Assembly (NCBI GenBank): GCA_027596945.1
Contig: JADGJH010000643.1
Coordinates: 1-15,781 of the forward strand
Direction: 5' to 3'
Origin: Physocladia obscura
Taxonomy: Eukaryota > Chytridiomycota > Chytridiomycetes > Chytridiales > Chytriomycetaceae
Length of the DNA: 15,781 nt
Under the pieces are notes generated by a model. It saw only the letters and a list, made by a program, of their open reading frames with translations. It made no database searches and was not told the origin of the DNA. Below are positions 9,529-15,781 of this stretch, in pieces (the stretch's first letter is position 1; every line of letters starts with the position of its first letter). Position numbers and translations under genes: made by a program.

Positions 9529-10758
9529 ATGCAACTCCGCTTTCCTCGCTTGTTTGGTCGCCGTGGAAATTTGCAGCAGACTTCTCAGAGTGGCGAAACC
9601 AACGCAACAAGTGCAAGTGGTTCGGGTGGAGCTGGCAGCGGCCGCGCGCAAGCTGTTGTTCTCGTTGGCAGCGACACTGTCAGTTCAGTGTGTATTCCTC
9701 TCGATAAGTTGCAAAACCTTTCCTTAAATCTGACTGCGACGAGTCTGACTCAAGACGAAACATTTTCTTCCTCGGCTTTGTCGGAAACTGAAACGAGCGA
9801 AGAAAACCAAGCATCGATTTCAGCCACATCATCAACAGCAACAACATTTTCAGCACTATCGACATCGCCAGTACACTCAACCATCGCGCGCGATGGCTCC
9901 ACCGCCAAATACACCACCGCATCTACAACAACAACCCTGCTGGACTTACCTAACGAGCTACTGATCCAAATCGCACTGCACGCCGGGTTCTTTGCGGCAG
10001 CCACACTCATCAAGACACACGCGCGGCTAGCGCGACTGCTCTTGGACCCGCGCAGCTGGCACGCGTACACGGCCGTGGCGGCCAGCAGCGCTGACGTGAT
10101 TGAAGCGCAAGTGACAATCTGCACAAAAATACACACGTTCGATCACCTCGTGTTCGGACTCTGGGCGGGGGCCACGCGCGGCTGCGGCGAAGTCAAGGAC
10201 GCAGAACAGCACGGAGAAGAAGAAGAAGAGGAAGTGTACTTTGAGCATTTCACGTTCAACGAGCAGTATGATTTTCTCGGCGGCGTGCAAATGGCCGTCA
10301 CGCGTGCCGGCGCAGTGCGGTCCGCGTTTTTTGAGCATCGCGAGACGTTGCCGTGTTATCGTCGCGCGCTCGTCGCGGCTGTGAATGCCGGCGCGTTGCC
10401 GGCCACCGCCCCGCACGGCGACCCTCCCTCGGGCGCAAAGATTGACCACGACTGCACCGAGTGTCGCGCTTACGCGCGCCGCAAGGTCCTCAAGTCGCTG
10501 TTTGTGTTTGATCAGGTGCCGTATAGTCCAAAGTGGGGCCGCGATGGGTTTTCTTGGGCGTATGATTACCAGGATGGGCGGCGCCGCGTTAAGGTGCAGA
10601 TTAAGCCGTTTGATGGTGGTGTTACTGGGTATTCGAGTCTGCAGGATCTGCCCAGTGTTTTTGTCAAAAAGGTGAATATTAATGGCGTTGAGTTGAAGGG
10701 CGAGCACTGGACTCTCTTTCAGAGTGTTGTTCAACGTCAACGGAGGACCAATTATTAA
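9529..10758 (+). CDS. F-box-like protein, function otherwise unknown
   Basis: A single open exon of 409 aa starts at the first in-frame ATG (9529). The frame stays open back to a TTG at 9439, but there is no earlier ATG. Residues 1-130 are low-complexity, rich in Ser, Thr, Gly and Ala, and probably disordered. Residues about 135-180 (LLDLPNELLIQIALHAG followed by LARLLLDPRSWH) have the spacing of an F-box, the motif that binds Skp1 in SCF ubiquitin ligases. A run of acidic residues lies near residue 230. The C-terminal half carries a HDCTEC cluster and aromatic stretches (KWGRDGFSWAYDYQDG), with no WD40 or leucine-rich repeats that I can recognise, so the substrate is unknown. The coding sequence becomes clearly GC-rich after about 9940. 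A role in ubiquitin-dependent turnover is inferred from the F-box alone. The gene is convergent with NUP85. Confidence 0.65.
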   Translation: MQLRFPRLFGRRGNLQQTSQSGETNATSASGSGGAGSGRAQAVVLVGSDTVSSVCIPLDKLQNLSLNLTATSLTQDETFSSSALSETETSEENQASISATSSTATTFSALSTSPVHSTIARDGSTAKYTTASTTTTLLDLPNELLIQIALHAGFFAAATLIKTHARLARLLLDPRSWHAYTAVAASSADVIEAQVTICTKIHTFDHLVFGLWAGATRGCGEVKDAEQHGEEEEEEVYFEHFTFNEQYDFLGGVQMAVTRAGAVRSAFFEHRETLPCYRRALVAAVNAGALPATAPHGDPPSGAKIDHDCTECRAYARRKVLKSLFVFDQVPYSPKWGRDGFSWAYDYQDGRRRVKVQIKPFDGGVTGYSSLQDLPSVFVKKVNINGVELKGEHWTLFQSVVQRQRRTNY

Positions 10759-10810
10759 AAAGAAAAAAAAAGAAATGTTGAAATAAAGAATATATTTTAT
10801 TTTTCCAGTG
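10759..10810. terminator. Shared convergent 3' region of F-box gene and NUP85
   Basis: These 52 AT-rich bases separate the two stop codons. An AATAAA lies on the + strand at 10782-10787 and another on the - strand at 10801-10796, so each gene has a candidate poly(A) signal within the gap and the transcripts probably overlap. Confidence 0.6.
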
Positions 10811-12715
10811 TTATATCATGATTGCCCTCGCCAAGTTTCGGCTCAACGCCAAGCGCACATACTCAACGCTCACTTTTTGTTGACTGCTGCCATCCAACTC
10901 TTGCCTGTCAACATTCATGCGACCATCAGCCGCCCCTAAATTATCATCACCATCATCACCCCCATCGCCACCATCATCATTTTTATCACCATCAATGCTC
11001 CCACAAATACCTATTCCAACCCATCCATCGTCATGACCATTATCATTGTTGCTAGTAGCGCACCGATTCTGTTGCAATTGATCCACAACCTCCTCCAAGC
11101 AACGCATGATTTCGAAAGTGTTGGCAACACTAAACACACAGTCCTGCGCCTCCAGCAGCGACACGCTGTCCACAATCAGTCGTCCAACCAGTCCGCGCGC
11201 TGCGCCGCGCGATGGTAGTTGGGTAAGAAGTTCCATTAATGCTGCGCCTGCTTCATATGCTTTTGACAATGCCAACGACTGGCTTTTTGGATCCAAAGTG
11301 CCAATAGTAGTGGAGCTTTTTTCATTTCCTACCGCTGCTGCAGCATTTGCTGTTTTTGAATTATTGCTACTCACCATCGGTTCTTTTCCCTTGTCACTAT
11401 TTAGTTTTTCCTTGCCATTGTTGAATTCTCGAAGCGCATCTTCGAATTCAACCAACTTAATTAAAAGCGCAACATACTCGCTCCCGCGTGCAGCCGCGCC
11501 TCCAATCTGCCGAATCACAGTCCGAGCAGCATTTTTGCGGCTGCGAACACTACTGTTGTTGTTCCTGCCGTTGTCAGCCTGAGGAGCGGTGCTGCCAGAC
11601 AAGGAAAGATATTCGTTGAGAATCCGCAATGCAACTGCATCTGCACGCGGCTTCCATTCGGCACTCGCGCTGTCAACGTGATGCGCAAGAGCTTCGCCCA
11701 GTCGCGACTGCTGAGCTTTTTGGACTGCGATGCGGTCGTGGAGAGTGGAAATAACGTGTGGCAGGTTGTTGTCGCGGGCAATCGCAATAAGTTTGCGGAA
11801 TTCGCGGTCTGTGGTGTATGGCGTTTCGAGGATTCTGTCGGCAAGACGACGCGAGTATTCGGATTTTGCGGCGGGTGCCGTTGTTGAAGATGAGAGAATT
11901 GACAGGTATTGCATTATAATGTAGTTTGGCAAGGTGTTGTTGATGTTGACGGTGTTGGATTTATTTTTATTTCTCAATGTTGTTGAATAGTCGTTGGTAT
12001 TGGCAAAATCATGATTGCCGTCGTCCTTGTTGTTGCTGTCATTTTCGTTCCCCGAATAAGTGGATAAGGCATCGAGGAATTTGAGCATGTACTGGTCGGC
12101 AATCGGCAAGGGCGTCAGGGAGGCGGACGATTGTTTCGAGGGCGACGACAAGAGCGAGAGCTGCTGGTCTTGGTCGAGAACGAGAACCTCGAGAACGGTA
12201 TGGGCGTCTTTGGAGGCAAAGTAGACGAGCGAGTCTTTCTGGTCGCGGTCGTCGATGGCTGCGAGTTTGGCGAGCAGGTGGACGAGATGGGCGGTGGTGG
12301 CGAGGTCGATGTGGACCATGCAGTTGAAGAGGGCGGCCTCGACGTCGAGCGACAGGAAGGCAACGACGGCGCGTTCAAAGAGCGAGAATTCCGAGTTTGA
12401 CGGGTCTTTTGCGCGCAGCGAGGGCACGGCGATGGCAACGGCGAGCGCGTCGAGCAGCGCGGGCAGCTGGAACAAGTCGCACAGCGGGTCGGCGTAGGCG
12501 GCGTAGGCAACCAGCGCCTCGATCCACGGCGCGTCGGCCACGTTGAGCAGCTGCTCCGTCGCGCGGTCCTCGCCGCCGCCGCCATCGCCATCGCCATCGC
12601 CATCGTCGTCGTCGAGGTGCAGGTCCACGCAGATGCGCGTGATGGCGGGCAGGTCGGCCGCGAGGATGGCGAAGCAGTCGGCCGCACGCGCACCGTCGCT
12701 GTCGCTGTCGCTGTC

Positions 12716-12754
<39 letters not shown>

Positions 12755-13484
12755 CGCCGAGACGCGCAGCGCCTGTGCCTGGGCCCGCACGCCGCTGCGC
12801 CAGAGCCCAAAGGTGCGCGCAAAAGCGTCCGACTCGGAGCCGCCGCCGCCGCCGCCGCCGCCGGAAGCAGAAAACGACGGCATGGCGTTGATGGCGCCGA
12901 CCAGCGCGGCCACGGGCGCCAGGCCCCGCAGGCGCGCGTGTTTGGCGAGCACGGCGGCGGCGGCGTACGTGTGGCCGCGCAGCAGGCAGCGCGTCACGAG
13001 CGTCCACGGCTTGGCCACGCCGGCCGCAGAGTCGAGTGCGTGCGCGTGCGGCATCGGCACGGGCGACGCCGCCGCCAGCCACGCCTGCAGCGCCGGCACC
13101 ACCAGCGCCCCGCCGCCTGCGCCAACGCCAACGCCAACCCCCACCACGCTCAGCGTCGCCAGCTGCACCAGCGCCGCACTCTGCGCCAGGCGCGCGCACA
13201 CCCCGGCCATCCTGATTCAAATGCAGCAGTCCCGCTCTCAGTAAGCGCCTCGAACACAAGTAAATCACTTACGAATGCCTCGTCGGGTCGCCGCCGCCAT
13301 CGCTTTCTTTCCGTATCTGCTCGGCCAGCTCCACGGCCCGCCGCCGCATCGCTACCACGTACGCCTCGCACGTCTGCACGAGCCGTTCGCGTCCCGTCGT
13401 GCTGTCCGTGTCCTGGTCCGTGTCCTGCGCGCTTTGCCGGAATATCCCCGCAAGACTGCCCACAAGTCCCAACCCGCCAAGCAT
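10811..13484 (-). CDS. NUP85: Nucleoporin NUP85, Y-complex (Nup107-160) subunit
   Basis: NUP85 is an alpha-solenoid scaffold protein of the nuclear pore Y-complex, where its N-terminal blade normally completes the beta-propeller of Seh1. Two exons are supported: about 13484-13273 and 13211-10811, joined through a 61-base intron with GTAAGT donor, giving about 870 aa (human 656). The C-terminus is diagnostic: an FEIMRCLEEV motif and, after an acidic loop, YVRLALSRNLARAIM at the extreme end. Upstream, ERLVQTCEAYVVAMRRRAVE and PWTLVTRCLLRGHTYAAAAVL align with the human N-terminal solenoid. The start is uncertain. The ATG at 13484 is in frame but follows a TTTTCAG that looks like a splice acceptor. 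The ATG at 13570 would need another splice, for example to an acceptor ending at about 13434. The protein contains long acidic, Gly and Asn/Ser insertions, and sequence upstream of about 12100 (the N-terminal half) is strikingly GC-rich. The ATG at 13210 is internal. Confidence 0.88.
10941..10994. repeat. CAT/CAC-rich imperfect trinucleotide tract in NUP85 3' coding region
   Basis: A run of imperfect cat/cac triplets on the + strand reads on the coding strand as alternating Asp and Gly codons with Asn, forming an acidic loop just before the conserved C-terminal helix of NUP85. It is low-complexity coding sequence, not a spaced array. Confidence 0.6.
12581..12614. repeat. Hexanucleotide then trinucleotide microsatellite in NUP85
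   Basis: Four perfect copies of gccatc (12581-12604) run directly into gtc triplets (12605-12614). On the coding strand these give a run of Asp followed by alternating Asp-Gly. A short CCG tract just upstream (12571-12583) adds poly-Gly. All are in frame with NUP85. Confidence 0.85.
12691..12754. repeat. GCTGTC and (TCG)12 microsatellites coding Asp-Ser and poly-Asp in NUP85
   Basis: Copies of gctgtc (12691-12716) encode alternating Asp-Ser, and about twelve tcg units (12717-12752) encode an unbroken run of twelve aspartates with a following Glu. The tract is on the same frame as the conserved solenoid on either side, so it is an insertion between helices and not a frame error. Confidence 0.9.
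12839..12863. repeat. (GCC)8 microsatellite coding poly-Gly in NUP85
   Basis: About eight gcc units encode a run of glycines on the minus strand between two helical stretches of NUP85. It lies inside the GC-rich N-terminal half, close to the poly-Asp tract. Confidence 0.85.
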
Positions 13485-13666
13485 CAAAAGACTGAAAATA
13501 ATAAAATTATAAACAAATAAATCCAACGACAAACACTCCTTATTATTCCCGCATTTGTCCTGCTCTCCATCGAGTTTTCGTAAATATGGTTTGGCGCGTT
13601 ATTTAAAAAGTAAAAAGATCACCGCTAGGATTTTCATCAAAACTTCACTCCCTCACACTCTTGAAG
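13485..13666. promoter_or_regulatory. Divergent promoter region between NUP85 and membrane-protein gene
   Basis: About 180 bases separate the two candidate start codons. On the minus strand a GTTTGT donor near 13541 and a T-rich TTTTCAG acceptor ending near 13492 would make a roughly 50-base intron, probably in the NUP85 leader. A TTTGGCGCG at 13590-13598 matches the E2F consensus (TTTSSCGC) and is followed by an AT-rich ATTTAAAA. Motif function is inference. A minus-strand ATG at 13570 is either the real NUP85 start or an upstream reading frame. Confidence 0.45.
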
Positions 13667-15781
13667 ATGCCCAACCGACGGCTCGAGAAAATAAAACCAT
13701 CAGTGTCGTCACCATCATCGCCGTTAAAAAAAGACGACGAACAATACGAGTCGAGTTCATCGTTTGCCCAAGTTCGGCACAATTCGAGAAATCAAACTCG
13801 AAAATTATCACGTGCCACCATTGCTAATACAAACAGCAACAATGATTTCGACGCCGACGATTTCGAATTTGATCAAACATCCGCACCTCCAATTCCAATC
13901 GCGTCGTCTCGTAAAGTTATTCCGTCGTGGACTGCTTCAAAATCCGCCGCCGAAAAAAGAGCCAGCACACAGAGCGAGACAATAAGCAACACTATCGAAA
14001 CAAGTGCAACGGCGACTAACGACAGTGCCATCAAAACGAGAAGCGGCAGCAGCGATAGTAAATCAGGGGCAGGAACAGCAGCAGCAGTTAAACACGACGG
14101 CCACTCGAGCTTAGTAACGCGCAGTGATTTTAGTTCAGGTTTTGCCAGTCGAAGAAGTTCTGACAAACAAGGAAACCTGCGCCACGATTGTAGATCATAC
14201 TCCTCTTCTTCTTCTGCTTCGACTCCCACTTCCTCCGCTGCCTCATCTATATCGGAGGATGAGGAGGAAGCCACAAGGAAACCGACTGGCTCGTTAGCAA
14301 AATTGACTTCGGCTTTCAAATCATTCACACGAAAAAAAACCGTCATTGAAAAAGTCAGCAGTGTCGATGGCGGTGGTGGAGGTGGTGGTTGGAATACAGT
14401 GGCAGGGTTTTTGGAGAATGTGAAATCCAGCAGCGTAAAAAAATTGCCCAATCTTCCCCACATTTCTGTAGCCCCAGACAACGACAACGACAACGACAAT
14501 AATAACGCTGACGAAAATACCTACACCAAAACCAACCACGAATTCCCAGCCGATAAAGAGCGCCTGCTGTTATCGCCAAACAGCCCACAGCAATACCGGC
14601 AGCAAGAATTCTCCATTTGCGATATCGACAACCCCGATAGCAATAACATAAACTTGGATTTTATCAACGCCCGGCTGGCCAAGCGCGCCACCATCCTGCG
14701 CAAGAAAAGCAGTATCACGAGCAGCGAAAAACAAGTGTTGTTGCATCGGTTTGATTCAACAACAACTGGCCGGAAAACCCATGATATAGAGAGTTATCCT
14801 TCAATGAGGCGTAGCGATTATGGGGTCAAGAAGTCTAGTGCGTCGCATTCGCAGTTTGGAATCAATACTCAAATGGGTAACAATGAAAATGATGAAATTG
14901 TTATGGATTCTCTGAAATATCATCCGATTGTGCAGGTTTGGTTTTTTTTGTCTTCTTTTTTTTTTCACTGCGTGTGCGGTTTAAAACTGTTTTTATTTTT
15001 ATTGTGATCGTGATTATAGTGGATGATAGAAGTGCAAGCAAGTCTTATGGATTCAATGGCATTCAAGCAATTTGTCGATTTTCTTGCTAGCGATAGGACG
15101 AAAATTGTTTTGAACCTTGCATTAATGTTGATGATGCATACGACGTTGATTGTGCTGGTGTGTAATTATTTTTTTCGTTTACTTTTTAAAAAACTAATTT
15201 ATTTTATTTTAAGTTTATAATAACAATCTCAACAGGTATTTTTTTTTTCCTTTCCGCTTTTAGCTTCAAATTTATTTTCGGATATCATTAATTTTGTTTA
15301 TTTGCCCACCACCTCTGGAAAAAAAAGTGATGCCCGGAATTTACATATACAATTTCATCCAAATATTCGTCATCGGATGTACCCTAATCGCCCACAACGC
15401 CTCGCACCGAATTTCCGCAATTGTTGGCACATCAATTGCGGCAGGAAACCTCGTCCGCGGCCGCATCAAACTACACGAACTCGCCGACTACTGGGTACAC
15501 GGCACGCACCGGCCCGCACACCAAGTCACCTTTAGCAGCGAGGCGATTGAATTCATTGCTGATGTTATTGTTGTCTGGAGCAGTATTTCGTTTTCGTGGA
15601 CGAACGTGGTGACCATGGTTCTGGACGGGCAGTGTATGCCGCCGACGTATATTGGGTCGGTGTTGCCGGTTGGCATTAATCCGCAGCAGTTTTTACAGGG
15701 TGATATTTCGTATGCCGAGGTTTATAATTATGGGCTGCCGCTTGCAGATGGATTGATTGGTGGTAAAAACAAAACCAAAAC
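13667..15781 (+). CDS. Multi-pass membrane protein with serine-rich disordered N-terminus, function unknown (3' partial)
   Basis: I do not recognise a characterised family. Exons 13667-14935, 15020-15157 and 15264 onward join in phase. The last stays open to the window edge, with a possible donor (GGTAAAA) after 15762. The first 400 or so residues are polar and low-complexity: Ser/Thr-rich with Arg/Lys patches, a Ser-Glu acidic run near residue 205, a Gly8 run near residue 240 and a short Asp-Asn repeat near 275, suggesting a cytoplasmic, phosphorylatable tail. From about residue 445 come hydrophobic stretches that look like three membrane segments (KIVLNLALMLMMHTTLIVLL; YIYNFIQIFVIGCTLIA; ADVIVVWSSISFSW). 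After these a motif-rich segment (CMPPTYIGSVLPVG, then FLQGDISYAEVYNYGLPLAD) looks conserved and probably lies outside the membrane. The start is the first ATG of the open frame (a TTG lies two codons earlier). A receptor or sensor role is possible but unsupported. Confidence 0.72.

Noticed and set aside
12571..12863. Repeat cluster considered as a CRISPR-like or satellite array
   Set aside because: Units are 3 or 6 bases with no spacers, all in frame with NUP85: ordinary coding microsatellites.
12375..13268. Minus-strand open frame of 297 aa overlapping NUP85 in another frame
   Set aside because: Its translation is almost entirely Arg, Ala and Gly, the expected frame-shifted reading of the GC-rich NUP85 exon.
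12617..13495. Long + strand open frames opposite NUP85 (292 aa, and 233 aa at 12543-13244)
   Set aside because: They are Arg/Ala/Val- and Ser/Pro-rich shadows created by GC-rich codons and triplet repeats. They carry no recognisable domain, while the minus frame has conserved NUP85 motifs on both sides.
13873..14499. Antisense open frame of 208 aa inside the membrane-protein gene
   Set aside because: It mirrors the Ser/Glu/Gly-rich low-complexity sequence of the sense gene; the sense frame is longer, starts at ATG and continues through introns in phase.
1..15781. Biosynthetic or defence gene cluster
   Set aside because: The six genes are unrelated housekeeping and cell-biology functions in alternating orientation, with no core biosynthetic enzyme, nuclease, toxin or transposase visible.

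Overview
This window is fungal nuclear DNA, most likely from a flagellated (zoosporic) fungus such as a chytrid. It holds six protein genes. Nearly all contain short spliceosomal introns (about 42-155 bases), the intergenic gaps are small, and no bacterial-type signals are visible. A Zn2Cys6 (Gal4-type) transcription factor, a hallmark of fungi, lies next to B9D2, a ciliary transition-zone protein that fungi without flagella have lost. That pair is the main evidence for a zoosporic fungus.

Layout. (1) 47-3744 (+): Zn2Cys6 / Fungal_trans transcription factor, six exons, 1090 aa. (2) 3796-8380 (-): TRAPPC11 (Foie gras / Gryzun), eight exons, about 1353 aa, convergent with gene 1 across 51 bases. 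(3) 8472-9266 (+): B9D2, five exons, 177 aa, head-to-head with TRAPPC11 across 91 bases. (4) 9529-10758 (+): intronless F-box-like protein, 409 aa. (5) 10811-13484 (-): nucleoporin NUP85, at least two exons, convergent with gene 4 across 52 bases; its N-terminal half is very GC-rich and carries acidic and glycine-rich microsatellites. (6) 13667 to the window edge (+): a multi-pass membrane protein of unknown function with a long serine-rich disordered N-terminus, divergent from NUP85.

The genes do not form an operon or a recognisable gene cluster. They are housekeeping and cell-biology genes (transcription, vesicle tethering, cilium gate, probable ubiquitin ligase adaptor, nuclear pore) packed in alternating orientation. 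I see no mobile element, CRISPR array, tRNA or rRNA, and no clear undescribed system. The points most worth checking are the shared TRAPPC11/B9D2 promoter, the uncharacterised membrane protein, the unusual NUP85 and several ambiguous splice sites. Exon models were built by hand from phase-compatible GT/AG sites and remembered similarity to the named families; no search was run.
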